DNA from: Sporosarcina ureae
GTDB taxonomy: Bacteria; Bacillota; Bacilli; Bacillales_A; Planococcaceae
DNA length: 64,000 nucleotides
NCBI RefSeq assembly: GCF_002109325.1
Contig: NZ_CP015348.1
Coordinates: forward strand, 3,163,501-3,227,500
Direction: 5' to 3'
In this document: one piece after another, positions 1 to 9,050 of the stretch
How positions within the stretch are numbered: the stretch's first letter is position 1
Layout of the letters: the number at the start of each line of letters is the position of its first letter
Notes under the pieces: generated by a model
The model's input: the letters and a program-made list of their open reading frames with translations, nothing else
The model's database searches: none
Told to the model about the DNA's origin: nothing
Program-made: the position numbers and the translations under genes

Positions 1-8
1 TGTTCTTT

Positions 9-449
9 ATGAGAAAGTATGAAATATTTAAAATTAAGTCAGCCTATCAATCCTTCATAATGGGGCGTGAACGTTTGTTATTTGAACTTCTAACGGTTGG
101 CCCTTCTACAAACTATCAGGAAATTGAATACTTATGTGACCAGTTAAATCAAAGAGAACTTGATTCCATCATTCAGCATAATTTGGCGAAAAGTTTTGAT
201 AACCTGGATTCCTATCATAATGAATATCGATTAACACATTTAATTAAAGGTGAGGTATTCATTAAAATGGGGACACATAGTATTCAAGTGTATTGCCAAG
301 GATCTCGAATGCTAGACTTAGATTTATTTGTAGCGTTATCTACTTCAACAGATCGTTTTTTTGCAATCATGAATGAACAGGAAGAATGCGGATGGCTTAA
401 ACCTATTAAATACTCAGAACGCATGATACTGGAAAATACAATGATGTAA
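9..449 (+). CDS. sirA: Sporulation inhibitor of replication SirA
   Basis: 146-residue protein that aligns by eye with B. subtilis SirA (YneE): a basic N-terminus, a GRE..LFELL segment near residues 19-27, and a GWLKPIK motif near the C-terminus that matches GWLNPVK of SirA. SirA binds domain I of DnaA and blocks new rounds of replication initiation when cells enter sporulation. It is followed by yneF, as in B. subtilis. The start at base 9 gives the usual family length, so the gene looks complete although its promoter and ribosome site lie outside the window. The family is fast-evolving, so this rests on motif spacing plus synteny. Confidence 0.75.
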   Translation: MRKYEIFKIKSAYQSFIMGRERLLFELLTVGPSTNYQEIEYLCDQLNQRELDSIIQHNLAKSFDNLDSYHNEYRLTHLIKGEVFIKMGTHSIQVYCQGSRMLDLDLFVALSTSTDRFFAIMNEQEECGWLKPIKYSERMILENTMM

Positions 450-477
450 AAACTTCCGCACAATTTGCGTACAGTCA

Positions 478-507
478 TTGCTATTCACTGGTGCTATGTT
501 GTATAAT
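478..507 (+). promoter_or_regulatory. Candidate SigA promoter for yneF
   Basis: TTGCTA at 478-483 and a perfect TATAAT at 502-507 are separated by 18 bases, about 55 bases upstream of the yneF start. Read by eye only. Confidence 0.5.
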
Positions 508-560
508 CTCTCTTGGTAGTATGTAATTGAACTATGTTTAATGAGGGAGGTTTGGCAACA

Positions 561-797
561 ATGACTTTATGGATAGCAATTTTATTGATCGTCGTCGCTT
601 TGATCGGCGGAGTAGCTCTCGGCTTTTTCATAGCACGTAAATATATGATGAATTATTTGAAGGAAAATCCGCCAATTAATGAGCAAATGTTACGTATGAT
701 GATGATGCAAATGGGACAGAAACCTTCACAAAAGAAAATTAACCAAATGATGGCTCAGATGAACAAGGTGCAAGACAAGCCAGCTAAAAAAAAATAA
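561..797 (+). CDS. yneF: Small membrane protein YneF (UPF0154)
   Basis: 78-residue protein with one N-terminal membrane segment (about residues 3-25), then a basic, Met-rich cytoplasmic tail with [10 protein letters not shown] and [11 protein letters not shown], the hallmark of the YneF/UPF0154 family. Its molecular function is not known. The start at 561 is preferred over the in-frame ATG at 534 because GAGGGAGG (544-550) sits about ten bases before it and the family begins with the hydrophobic segment. It follows sirA, as in B. subtilis, and is closed by a terminator. Confidence 0.88.
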   Translation: MTLWIAILLIVVALIGGVALGFFIARKYMMNYLKENPPINEQMLRMMMMQMGQKPSQKKINQMMAQMNKVQDKPAKKK

Positions 798-803
798 GCA
801 AAA

Positions 804-842
804 CTCCGTGATCAGCAAAATTGCTAACACGGAGCTTTTTTT
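804..842 (+). terminator. Intrinsic terminator after yneF
   Basis: CTCCGTG (804-810) pairs with CACGGAG (828-834), with a smaller AGCA/TGCT stem inside the loop, followed by a run of T. It faces the end of the convergent yqkD gene. Confidence 0.85.
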
Positions 843-861
843 ATAGAGAATTGTTTAATTC

Positions 862-1785
862 TCAATATAAACGAAATCGATTTAAAAATCGTTGTACGGT
901 TTGTAAATATTCATCTGGGTTATCATTATACGATTTGGCATGTGCCCCTTTGGCGAAAAGTTTCATCATTTTATCGCCTTCCTTTAAATCATACAACTCT
1001 TCTGTCATATGGGGCAAAATGAACGTGTCTTCCATACTATGGATGAATAATACAGGTTTATCGATAAACTTCATCACTTCACGTGGCGAAACGGCTGCAG
1101 ATGTATAGCCATCACGAATTTTTAGAAACAAATTGGCGACTCGCAAGCTCATGGAAGTCTTGAAAGGCATTTCTGTCCGGATAATGTGCAATAGTTGCTC
1201 GGAGAAATCCGAAAACGGACAATCGGATATATAAAAATCGGCTTCATCTTCGTACGTACCTGCGTACAACAGCGTAGTGGCGGCTCCCATAGATTCGCCG
1301 TGGATGCCAATTAAAGCGCGCTTACCTACTCGTTCACGAATAGCCCTCACAACTTCTTTTAAGTCCATCTTTTCATAAAACCCAAAACTTGTTGTTTTGC
1401 CGCCAGAATCACCATGACGACGATGGTCAAAAATGACCGAATTAAATCCTAGCCGTTCAAATAGACGAGCGTATTTAATCGAGTTCACTTTATTTTCTGT
1501 TACACCATGACAAATGACAACCGTTCTTGTTGTATCTAAAGGTCTCAAAAATATAGCACGTAAATTATAGCCATTAGGAGAAGGAATCCAAATATCATCT
1601 TTTCTAACGGTTTCAAACCATTGGCGATCAAATCGTTTCGCAATCATTTCACGCTGTAAAATGAATTCAGAGTCTTTCGTTTTTAAATACATTAATCGAT
1701 TGGTGACAAGAATACCGAAAATAGTAAGAAGCGCTGTCATGATACTGGAGACGATTCCTAAAATATACACTACTCTACGATTCAA
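862..1785 (-). CDS. yqkD: Alpha/beta hydrolase, YqkD-like
   Basis: 307 residues with an N-terminal membrane anchor (about residues 7-28) and a serine-hydrolase domain. The nucleophile elbow GESMG places the catalytic Ser at 165; Asp253 in HSMEDTF and His282 in KGAHAKS complete a likely triad. An HGVTENK segment near residue 93 is the usual oxyanion-hole region. The substrate is unknown. The start is a TTG at 1785, seven bases behind a good AAAGGAG. The neighbouring yqkE homologue supports the YqkD assignment, since yqkD and yqkE are adjacent in B. subtilis; here mvaB separates them. Confidence 0.8.
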   Translation of the reverse strand: MNRRVVYILGIVSSIMTALLTIFGILVTNRLMYLKTKDSEFILQREMIAKRFDRQWFETVRKDDIWIPSPNGYNLRAIFLRPLDTTRTVVICHGVTENKVNSIKYARLFERLGFNSVIFDHRRHGDSGGKTTSFGFYEKMDLKEVVRAIRERVGKRALIGIHGESMGAATTLLYAGTYEDEADFYISDCPFSDFSEQLLHIIRTEMPFKTSMSLRVANLFLKIRDGYTSAAVSPREVMKFIDKPVLFIHSMEDTFILPHMTEELYDLKEGDKMMKLFAKGAHAKSYNDNPDEYLQTVQRFLNRFRLY

Positions 1786-1803
1786 CAGAATTCTCCTTTC
1801 CTC

Positions 1804-2703
1804 TTACTTTCTTCTTTTATATAAATTGTACATAGCTGTTTCGATTGGACGTGACAGATAGGGTGCGACTTCATCAACAGCTAAGCATACTTTGTCCATA
1901 TCAACACCTGTTTCTATATTCAGAGACTCCAATAAATATAAAACATCTTCCGTAGCAACATTACCTGTAGCACCAGGAGCGAAAGGACAGCCACCTAGAC
2001 CACCAGCAGATGTATCGAATCGATCAACGCCCGCCTGTAAAGAGGCATAAATATTGGCTAAACCTAATTTGCGCGTGTCGTGAAAATGCGCAGTAAGTAA
2101 AATATTTGGAAACTGTTGCTTCAGTTCCTGAAATAGGGTGAAACTTGCCAAAGGATTTGCCATGCCGTCTGTATCTGCCACACTTAATTCTTCCACGCCC
2201 ATATCAACAAATTGCCTGCAAAGAGAGAGTGTTTGTTCTTGCGGAATGAAGCCTTCATATGGACAGTGAAATGCGGTTGAAATACAAGCTCTGACAAAAT
2301 GATGATCTTTTTTCAGCTGATCTATAATTGGTCTTAGTGTCTCAACACTCTCTTCAGTGGTGCGATTGATGTTGTGTTGATTAAATGTATCGCTGACACC
2401 CACAAAGACCGCCATGCTATCTGCACCAGCTCTGAGAGCATTCTCGACGCCACGTGCATTCGGTGTAAGAACAAGTTGTCTGCCTTGTTTTCTTATATTA
2501 GCCATAATTTCCATGGAATCGGACATTTGTGGAACCCACTTAGGCGATACAAATGAAGTGACTTCCATTTCATGGAGCCCCGCCTGCTGTAAAGCGTGGA
2601 TAAAAGCTAATTTTTGATCAGTAGGAATACTGTTTTTTTCATTTTGTAAGCCATCACGTGGACCAACCTCGATTAATGTTACGTTTTTTGGTAAGCTAGA
2701 CAT
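1804..2703 (-). CDS. mvaB: Hydroxymethylglutaryl-CoA lyase
   Basis: About 299 residues of a TIM-barrel of the HMGL-like family. It cleaves 3-hydroxy-3-methylglutaryl-CoA to acetyl-CoA and acetoacetate, the last step of leucine breakdown. Visible signatures: GPRDGLQNE near the N-terminus, the metal-binding HFHDT, and the Cys-containing GGLGGCPFAPGATGN loop that separates HMG-CoA lyases from isopropylmalate synthases. The second of two in-frame ATGs (2703) is chosen because AGGGAGGG abuts the first one (2709) with no spacing. Other leucine-degradation genes are not nearby. It is close behind yqkD on the same strand. Confidence 0.92.
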   Translation of the reverse strand: MSSLPKNVTLIEVGPRDGLQNEKNSIPTDQKLAFIHALQQAGLHEMEVTSFVSPKWVPQMSDSMEIMANIRKQGRQLVLTPNARGVENALRAGADSMAVFVGVSDTFNQHNINRTTEESVETLRPIIDQLKKDHHFVRACISTAFHCPYEGFIPQEQTLSLCRQFVDMGVEELSVADTDGMANPLASFTLFQELKQQFPNILLTAHFHDTRKLGLANIYASLQAGVDRFDTSAGGLGGCPFAPGATGNVATEDVLYLLESLNIETGVDMDKVCLAVDEVAPYLSRPIETAMYNLYKRRK

Positions 2704-2827
2704 AAACATCCCTCCCTCATTCTATTGTACGTAATTAAAGTGGGGAAGAGCAATGTAAAACCCCTAAAATTTAACTGGATAAAGCAAAGAAGGCCATTCT
2801 ATTATCATACAGAAAGTAGTGATTAAT

Positions 2828-3085
2828 ATGTCAAAGAAACAACGAAAAGCATTGAGTAACCAAAAGGGAAATACAGTAGACCATTCTGCTCCTTTACTTT
2901 CAGATTTTATGGATGAGGATGTACTAGCTAAATTAAAAGAGATGAAGCAAGAAATGAAGGTTGTAGAAGAAACGAAACTAGAAAAAGAAAAAGAAAAACG
3001 TATTCAAGAGCGTAAAGAACGTGAAAAGAATAAAAGTTTTGAGGAACTACTTGAAGAATATGGAGACGGTGGGACGAAATATTAA
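2828..3085 (+). CDS. yqkE: YqkE-like protein (DUF3886)
   Basis: 85 residues, very rich in Lys and Glu, predicted to form one long charged helix or coiled coil (about residues 27-70), ending with REKNKSFEELLEEYG. The REKN.SFEELL motif matches B. subtilis YqkE. Function unknown. An in-frame GTG at 2819 is possible but the ATG at 2828 gives the family-like MSKKQ start; the ribosome site is weak. Confidence 0.7.
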   Translation: MSKKQRKALSNQKGNTVDHSAPLLSDFMDEDVLAKLKEMKQEMKVVEETKLEKEKEKRIQERKEREKNKSFEELLEEYGDGGTKY

Positions 3086-3169
3086 GAAATTATATAAATA
3101 GGTGTTGTATAAGGTATACTAGTAAAATGAATTGTTATGAATAAGACCTTTTACAAAGGAGAGGCATGT

Positions 3170-3595
3170 ATGAAATTTTTGTATATGACGTTTTGTGAGA
3201 AAGAATATATTCAAAACGGATTGAAATCCGAACAATACTTAAGACGTGTTCATTCGGCACCTATTGAGCATCCGATTGTCAATTGGATACAAGAAAATCT
3301 GAAGCCTATTAAGAAAAATGAATCTGTTCTATATTATGATTTTCCTAAAGAAAAGGTAAAAGATTTTTATAATCTTTTAGTAGAGGCCCATGCCGAAAAA
3401 TCTAATGAGTCTCCAAGACCGTGGAAGTTCTTACCTATTCCTTCCGAAGAAAATTATGCTTATCCAATGGCTCAGTATGAAAAAGAGTATGGTACGACTT
3501 ATTATGAGTCAATATACAAATACATAACCGCATTTGGGATCATATTAAATATATTTGATTTTGATACTAAGCAATTAATTTTATACATTCAATAA
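3170..3595 (+). CDS. Hypothetical protein
   Basis: 141 residues, not recognised. The start at 3170 has a strong AAAGGAGAGG eight bases upstream; an ATG at 3137 in the same frame has none. The protein is soluble-looking, rich in Tyr, Lys and Glu, with PRPWKFLPIP near the middle and a hydrophobic C-terminal strand-like stretch (AFGIILNIFDFD). It ends 30 bases before the RsbR-like gene, in the same direction, and may be co-transcribed with it. No function is proposed. Confidence 0.6.
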   Translation: MKFLYMTFCEKEYIQNGLKSEQYLRRVHSAPIEHPIVNWIQENLKPIKKNESVLYYDFPKEKVKDFYNLLVEAHAEKSNESPRPWKFLPIPSEENYAYPMAQYEKEYGTTYYESIYKYITAFGIILNIFDFDTKQLILYIQ

Positions 3596-3625
3596 GAACG
3601 ATGAACGTATCCAGGAGGATGTTAG

Positions 3626-4477
3626 ATGAAACAGCTTGATATTAAGCTATATGAATATTTATTGGCAAAGTTACCTGAAATTACGACTTCTTGGCTGTCT
3701 ATGAGAAAGGTAGAAGAGGACTCTATTTATTCACTCAATGCTTGTCCGAAAATGGAAGAAACTCTTCGGGAACAAAACAAATTAACGAATCTAACTATCA
3801 CTAGTAGTTTACTTGATGATCAGGAAATTTTTGAGAAAAACAAAAAGAAATGGGCTTCTGTCGTAGCTCTTAGTAGAGTAAACAGCAATACTCCAATAGA
3901 AGATGTAATTGATGCATTAAGTAAGGTGCGTTTAACGTATTGGCGTTTCATAAAAGAATTTCACTTCGTAAACGAAAATGAGATCACGATTGAAGATTAT
4001 GTGCGCTGGAGTGAAACACTTAATAATGCATTTGATCAAATTTATATTGAGTTTGCAGAAACGTATAATGAATACATCAATAGCAGGTTCGATATTCAAC
4101 AAAGTTTAATCAATGAGTTAAGTTCGCCAGTCATCAAAATAACCGAAACGATTGGTGTTGTTCCCTTGATTGGCGATTTGGATGAACTACGCGCTCGTAT
4201 TATGTTGGAGAGCATCCCAGAGAAGAGCTTAGAATCTGATATCGAACATTTATTTATCGATTTATCAGGAGTTACTGTAATTGATACATTGGTAGCGCAG
4301 CAGATTTATCAAATTACAAAAGTGCTGTCTCTATTAGGAACGAAATGCACGATTACGGGAATCCGTCCAGAAATTGCGCATGCATCAACAGAGCTCGGAT
4401 TGGATTTTTCGAATATCCAAACGTTCAGTTCATTGCAATTGGCTTTTTCAAAAGAATTTTCAATTAGAAAACATTGA
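3626..4477 (+). CDS. RsbR-type STAS domain stressosome protein
   Basis: 283 residues: an N-terminal helical, globin-like sensory region (about 1-160) and a C-terminal STAS domain (about 165-278) with VVPLIGDLDE and DLSGVTVIDT. It resembles RsbR co-antagonists that assemble with RsbS into the stressosome controlling SigB. Thr221 in VIDT matches the conserved phosphorylated Thr of the family; the other usual phospho-Thr position appears to be Glu187 here. A strong AGGAGG precedes the ATG. No rsbS, rsbT or sigB is in the window, so it would work in trans. Closest in style to RsbRD, but the subtype is uncertain. Confidence 0.8.
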   Translation: MKQLDIKLYEYLLAKLPEITTSWLSMRKVEEDSIYSLNACPKMEETLREQNKLTNLTITSSLLDDQEIFEKNKKKWASVVALSRVNSNTPIEDVIDALSKVRLTYWRFIKEFHFVNENEITIEDYVRWSETLNNAFDQIYIEFAETYNEYINSRFDIQQSLINELSSPVIKITETIGVVPLIGDLDELRARIMLESIPEKSLESDIEHLFIDLSGVTVIDTLVAQQIYQITKVLSLLGTKCTITGIRPEIAHASTELGLDFSNIQTFSSLQLAFSKEFSIRKH

Positions 4478-4517
4478 AAAACCAGTACACTTTGATGTAA
4501 AGTGTACTGGTTTTTTT
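4478..4517. terminator. Bidirectional terminator between the STAS gene and serC
   Basis: AAACCAGTACACTTT pairs with AAAGTGTACTGGTTT around a short loop, with T runs on both strands. It serves the two convergent genes. Confidence 0.9.
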
Positions 4518-4519
4518 GA

Positions 4520-5614
4520 TTATTTATGACTTTCTTGAAAATCAAGCATGAATTGTTGCAATGCTTCACATGCTGCGTATGATACAGCATTGTATGCAGA
4601 GGCTCTGCAACCACCTACCGAACGGTGACCATTCAATCCAACAAATCCTGCTTCTTTAGCTTCTTGTAAAAATTGCTTTTCTAATTCTTCATCCGCTACA
4701 CGGAATGTAATATTCATCAATGAACGACTATCTTTTTCAGCATGACCTGTATAGAAACCATTGCTGTTATCAATCACATCATAGATTAAATTAGCTTTCT
4801 CTTCGTTGCGTTTTGAGATTTGTTCCAAGCCGCCTTGTTCTTGCATCCAGCCCAAAACTTCACCCAACATATAAATACCGAAAGATGGGGGTGTGTTATA
4901 TAAAGAGTTACTTGAAGCATGCGTGCTGTACTTTAAAATACTTGGAATTTCGCTATTAGCATTTTCCAACAAGTCTTTTCGAATGATGGCAACTGTAACG
5001 CCTGAAGGACCGAGGTTTTTCTGTGCGCCAGCATAAATCATACCAAATTTACTAACGTCAATTGGTCTTGATAGAATGTCACTGGACATATCAGCAATCA
5101 ACGGAACATTTCCAGTTGAAGGAAACTCGTGGAATTGTGTACCGAAGATCGTGTTGTTTGATGTGATGTGAACATACGCATCAGATTCCTCAAATCTAAT
5201 TTCTTCTGTTGAAGGGACATGATTATAATTTGAATCCTTTGTAGAAGCTGCTTCGTAGACTTCTCCGATAGTTTTTCCTTCTTTTAACGCCTTGTCAGAC
5301 CAAGCACCGGACATGATATAACTCGCCTTTTTTCCTTCAGGCAAAAAGTTCATTGGAACCATTGCGAATTGGAGACTTGCTCCACCTTGCAGGAATAGCA
5401 CTTCATAGTTTTCAGGTATTTGGAATAAAGAACGCAGACGAGAAATGGCTTGATTATGTACTTCTTCATAAGTCGCACTGCGGTGACTCATTTCCATAAT
5501 AGACATTCCTGAAGCTTTGAAATTCACCAATTCAGCTTGTGCTTTTTCAAGAACTTCGCTTGGAAGAGCAGATGGACCCGCATTAAAATTATAGACAGAC
5601 TTTTGATCACTCAA
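4520..5614 (-). CDS. serC: Phosphoserine aminotransferase
   Basis: About 364 residues of a class V PLP aminotransferase that converts 3-phosphohydroxypyruvate and glutamate to O-phosphoserine in serine synthesis. The N-terminal YNFNAGPSALP, the PLP-lysine segment GAQKNLGPSG, and the C-terminal GHRSVGGCRASAYNA are diagnostic of SerC. AAGGAG ends at 5623, overlapping an in-frame GTG, so translation more likely starts at the TTG at 5614 (eight bases away) or 5617. Other ser genes are not adjacent. A shared terminator follows. Confidence 0.93.
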   Translation of the reverse strand: MSDQKSVYNFNAGPSALPSEVLEKAQAELVNFKASGMSIMEMSHRSATYEEVHNQAISRLRSLFQIPENYEVLFLQGGASLQFAMVPMNFLPEGKKASYIMSGAWSDKALKEGKTIGEVYEAASTKDSNYNHVPSTEEIRFEESDAYVHITSNNTIFGTQFHEFPSTGNVPLIADMSSDILSRPIDVSKFGMIYAGAQKNLGPSGVTVAIIRKDLLENANSEIPSILKYSTHASSNSLYNTPPSFGIYMLGEVLGWMQEQGGLEQISKRNEEKANLIYDVIDNSNGFYTGHAEKDSRSLMNITFRVADEELEKQFLQEAKEAGFVGLNGHRSVGGCRASAYNAVSYAACEALQQFMLDFQESHK

Positions 5615-5831
5615 CAAAATCACTCCTTCAGTAGTTTACAACTCTAAAGTAAAGTATATATGAAAAAACGAATAGGTGGAATAGCTTTCTGCTAATTCAC
5701 AATAAATAGCTCACTCAATTAGCATGGCTGTCTTGTTTGCTTCTTCGCAAAGATGGGTAAATTGTAATCAAGTAGCACCTATATACATAATTAAAATTCA
5801 ACTTATCTGAAGAGGAAATGGGGGAGTTAGT

Positions 5832-6677
5832 GTGAAAACAGATGGACGAAGAAAAAGTTCGAATGTTGAAGATCGAAGAGGGCGAAGCGGTGGAGGCGGA
5901 GGTGCTATCGCATTAGGCGGTGGCGGTCTTGGTATCGTTGGAATTATATTATTTCTTATTCTAGGTGGTAACCCAGGTGATTTATTGGATAGCAGTTCAG
6001 CCGTGCCAGATCAGCCGTACGTAGAGACGGAACAAGATAAAGAGTTGGCCGATTTTGTTTCGGTAGTACTCGCAGATACAGAAGATGTTTGGACAGAATT
6101 ATTCGCTCAAGAGGGCATTCAGTATGAAAATCCTACCCTTGTACTGTATTCTGGAAAAGTAGATACGGCATGTGGTTTCGGAAGTGCAGCTGCAGGTCCT
6201 TTTTACTGTCCTGGTGATCAAAAATTATATATTGATTTATCGTTTTACGATGAATTGCAAGGGTCATTTAAAGCACCTGGAGACTTCGCCATGGCTTATG
6301 TAGTGGCACATGAAGTAGGGCATCACGTGCAGACATTGCTTGGTATTTCTGATCAAGTCATGCCGTTGCGACAAAAAATGAGCGAAGAAGAATTTAATAA
6401 GTATTTAGTGCGATTTGAATTACAAGCAGACTATTTTGCGGGTGTCTGGGCACATCATGCACAAGGTCAAGGATATTTGGAACAAGGAGATTTGCAAGAG
6501 GCGATTACAGCAGCTGGTGCAGTCGGTGATGATACGATTCAAAAGCGTGCAAGAGGATATGTCGTACCTGAAAGTTTCACGCACGGCACAGCTAAGCAAC
6601 GAACTTATTGGTTCGAACACGGTTTTGAACTAGGAACGATTAATGGTGGAGATACATTTAAACAAACTGAAAAATAA
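5832..6677 (+). CDS. Neutral zinc metallopeptidase, YpfJ-like
   Basis: 281 residues of the putative neutral zinc metallopeptidase family (YpfJ type). The order is a Gly-rich basic N-terminus (residues 1-32), one membrane segment (about 33-46), and an extracellular peptidase domain with HEVGHH at 160-165, the FELQADYFAGVWAHH helix that likely supplies the third zinc ligand, and paired Cys at about 114 and 126 (TACGFG...FYCPGD). The GTG start at 5832 follows GGGGGAG. Natural substrates are unknown. It is monocistronic. Confidence 0.85.
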   Translation: MKTDGRRKSSNVEDRRGRSGGGGGAIALGGGGLGIVGIILFLILGGNPGDLLDSSSAVPDQPYVETEQDKELADFVSVVLADTEDVWTELFAQEGIQYENPTLVLYSGKVDTACGFGSAAAGPFYCPGDQKLYIDLSFYDELQGSFKAPGDFAMAYVVAHEVGHHVQTLLGISDQVMPLRQKMSEEEFNKYLVRFELQADYFAGVWAHHAQGQGYLEQGDLQEAITAAGAVGDDTIQKRARGYVVPESFTHGTAKQRTYWFEHGFELGTINGGDTFKQTEK

Positions 6678-6724
6678 AAAACACGAACATCATTCTGTTA
6701 ATAGAATGACGTTCGTGTTTTTTA
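6677..6724. terminator. Bidirectional terminator
   Basis: A stem of about 19 base pairs (AAAACACGAAC... with ...GTTCGTGTTTT) around a six-base loop lies between the convergent peptidase and MFS genes, with A/T tracts on both sides. Confidence 0.9.
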
Positions 6725-8002
6725 TTTTGTTGCTGCAATAGCAGGCTGAACCGCTACAATAACTTCTTTTTCATTGCGTAGTCTTTTAATATCGACCCGA
6801 ATGAGTAAAGAAATAATAAGCGCGACTACGAATAAGCCAGCAAAGAATAGCAGACTGCTTTCATAACTTCCGGTAGTATCTTTCATCCACGCAGCAAACA
6901 TCGGTCCGGCCACGCCAGCCGCTGACCAAGCTGTTAGTATGTATCCGTGGATAGCACCAAGTTGTCTCGTTCCAAAAATATCACCAATATATGCAGGAAT
7001 CGAAGCGAAACCTCCACCGTAGCATGTATAGATCACGGCTAGAATGACTTGGAAAATAATCGCATTCGTTGTGAATGGTAAAATAGCGAACAGAACTAAC
7101 TGAATGACGAAGAACGTGGTATACGTGTTTGGCCGTCCAATATAATCTGATATCGTAGCCCAACCAAGTCTTCCAGCACCGTTAAAGATACCAAGGACAC
7201 CAACTAATGCGGCTGCTTGAACAGTCGTCATGCCGATACTGTCAATCGCCATAGGTTTTGCAGCAGAAAGAATTGCAATACCACAAGTAACGTTAATGAA
7301 TAGCATTAGCCATAAGTAATAAAAACGTTTAGTTTTAACTGCTTGATTTGCTGTTAATTGAGCAAGATCTTCTCTGATTTCTGTTTTACCTGAACGTACT
7401 TTTTCAATGAATCCTGGCGGTGCCCATCCTTCTTCAGGCTTCTCAAGATATAAAGAAGAAAGAAGCATGATCAGGAAATACGAAATCCCGAGAATGTAGA
7501 AAGTGTTTTGAATTCCAACGTTAACAATCAAATACTCCATAATCGGACTACTGACAGCTGCCGCAAATCCAAAGCCCATGATAGCGAGCCCTGTGGCGAG
7601 TCCTCTACGATCTGGGAACCATTTGACGAGTGTTGAAACAGGTGCAATATATCCTACACCTAATCCAATTCCGCCTAGCATTCCGTAAAAGACATAGAGC
7701 AATGGTAATGAAGACATACCTACCGCCAATCCTGAACCAGTTACTCCTACACCAAAGAATAAGGCAGCAAGTAGCCCCGCTTTTCTAGGACCGTATTTCT
7801 CTACAAAATGGCCTAAAAATGCGGCAGATAAACCAAGAAATAAAATAGCGATACTGAACGTTAACTGAACTTGACTTGTAGTCCAACCAAACTCCTCAAT
7901 AAGCGGGTTGGTGAAGTTGCTCCAGGCATAAACAGATCCGATGGAAATATGGATACCTACAGCAGATAACGCAATAAGCCATCTGTTCTTCGTTTTTTTC
8001 AT
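6722..8002 (-). CDS. OFA-family MFS transporter (oxalate/formate antiporter-like)
   Basis: 426 residues with 12 membrane segments. The N-terminal WLIALSAVGIHISIGSVYAW and the GGIGLGVGYIAPVSTLVKWF segment are typical of the oxalate:formate antiporter branch of the MFS, which also includes monocarboxylate carriers of the YhjX type. The substrate cannot be read from sequence, but the neighbouring fdhD, fdhA and purU suggest formate, oxalate or a related acid. ATG has AAAGGAGG upstream. It is the last gene on the minus strand after fdhD; a 236-base gap suggests its own promoter. Confidence 0.82.
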   Translation of the reverse strand: MKKTKNRWLIALSAVGIHISIGSVYAWSNFTNPLIEEFGWTTSQVQLTFSIAILFLGLSAAFLGHFVEKYGPRKAGLLAALFFGVGVTGSGLAVGMSSLPLLYVFYGMLGGIGLGVGYIAPVSTLVKWFPDRRGLATGLAIMGFGFAAAVSSPIMEYLIVNVGIQNTFYILGISYFLIMLLSSLYLEKPEEGWAPPGFIEKVRSGKTEIREDLAQLTANQAVKTKRFYYLWLMLFINVTCGIAILSAAKPMAIDSIGMTTVQAAALVGVLGIFNGAGRLGWATISDYIGRPNTYTTFFVIQLVLFAILPFTTNAIIFQVILAVIYTCYGGGFASIPAYIGDIFGTRQLGAIHGYILTAWSAAGVAGPMFAAWMKDTTGSYESSLLFFAGLFVVALIISLLIRVDIKRLRNEKEVIVAVQPAIAATK

Positions 8003-8238
8003 TCGTAGTCCTCCTTTACATTCATTTTTTCACAATCTGTATTCCAGTGAAAATATTATTAGTCTACAAAGTTCCCTAACTGCTTGTATAAAAGAATATT
8101 TGACATGTTACCCAGTTAAAAGATGACAAGAAATGGAACTAAATAAACATAAACTGGAATGCGAGAAAGGATTAAGGAGTATAATATTATCAATTCACAG
8201 GATTGTCAATATTACTTTTTCCTGAGGCTGGAAATTTT

Positions 8239-9036
8239 TTAAGAGATATCCATACAAATTCGTTCGGCGTGTGTGTATACGTTAAATGATTCCCCACGTA
8301 TGAATCCTACTGTCGTTATTCCTAAATCTTCTGCCAAAGTCAAGGCTAATTCGGTAGGTGCAGACTTGGATAATACAATTTCACATCCAATCTTAGCTAC
8401 TTTTAGTAAAATTTCAGAGGAGATTCGTCCACTGAAGACAATAATCTTATCGCGAACAGTAATATCGTTCTTCAGACAGTGTCCATAAATTTTATCCAGT
8501 GCATTATGCCTTCCGATATCCATTCGTGAAAGCAGTAATTGATCAGGTGCGCACAAAGCAGCATTGTGTACGCCGCCAGTATGACGGAACATATCAGCTT
8601 GTTCTTCCATGTCATTCATCAAGGAAAATATTTGCACCGGTGTAAGTTGGACAGAAATTCTATCCATCTTTTTTGCCGTTAGCGCATCACTTGCGAAAAT
8701 AAATCCTTGTCTACTCATTCCACAACAGGAAGTAATATAACGCTTATTTTGTAACTGCTCAAAGAATGGATACACTTTATCCGTATCGACATGAATAAAT
8801 CCGTTTTCTACATCCAAGCGTATGTCTTTAATTTGCTCCCATTTTGGAACGACACCTTCTGAAGCTAGAAAACCTACTGTCATATCCTCGATATATTCCG
8901 GTGTACAAACAATCGTAGCGAATTCTTGGTTATTTAGTTTTATTGTAACAGCATATTCTACGGCTACTTGATCTTCTTTTTCAAATACATTTCCATTTTG
9001 GAATCGAATAACGGATCGTTGTTGTTGCTGCTCCAT
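8239..9036 (-). CDS. fdhD: Formate dehydrogenase accessory sulfurtransferase FdhD
   Basis: 265 residues. FdhD passes sulfur from a cysteine desulfurase to the molybdenum cofactor of formate dehydrogenase, which is needed for activity. The conserved TSCCGMSRQG loop gives the sulfur-carrying Cys104/Cys105; the C-terminal GRISSEILLKVAKIG, SKSAPT and GFIRGESFNVYTH segments are family hallmarks. An upstream TTG at 9054 is rejected because AAAGGAGG sits seven bases before the ATG at 9036. It follows the DUF2294 gene by 14 bases, so the two likely share a transcript divergent from fdhA. Confidence 0.95.
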   Translation of the reverse strand: MEQQQQRSVIRFQNGNVFEKEDQVAVEYAVTIKLNNQEFATIVCTPEYIEDMTVGFLASEGVVPKWEQIKDIRLDVENGFIHVDTDKVYPFFEQLQNKRYITSCCGMSRQGFIFASDALTAKKMDRISVQLTPVQIFSLMNDMEEQADMFRHTGGVHNAALCAPDQLLLSRMDIGRHNALDKIYGHCLKNDITVRDKIIVFSGRISSEILLKVAKIGCEIVLSKSAPTELALTLAEDLGITTVGFIRGESFNVYTHAERICMDIS

Positions 9037-9050
9037 AGTCCGGCCTCCTT

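Noticed and set aside
821-1108. Plus-strand reading frame overlapping yqkD
   Set aside because: It is antisense to the conserved C-terminal part of the hydrolase and begins within the yneF terminator.
3596-4477. Complete SigB stress module
   Set aside because: Only one RsbR-like gene is present; no rsbS, rsbT, rsbU, rsbV, rsbW or sigB is in the window.
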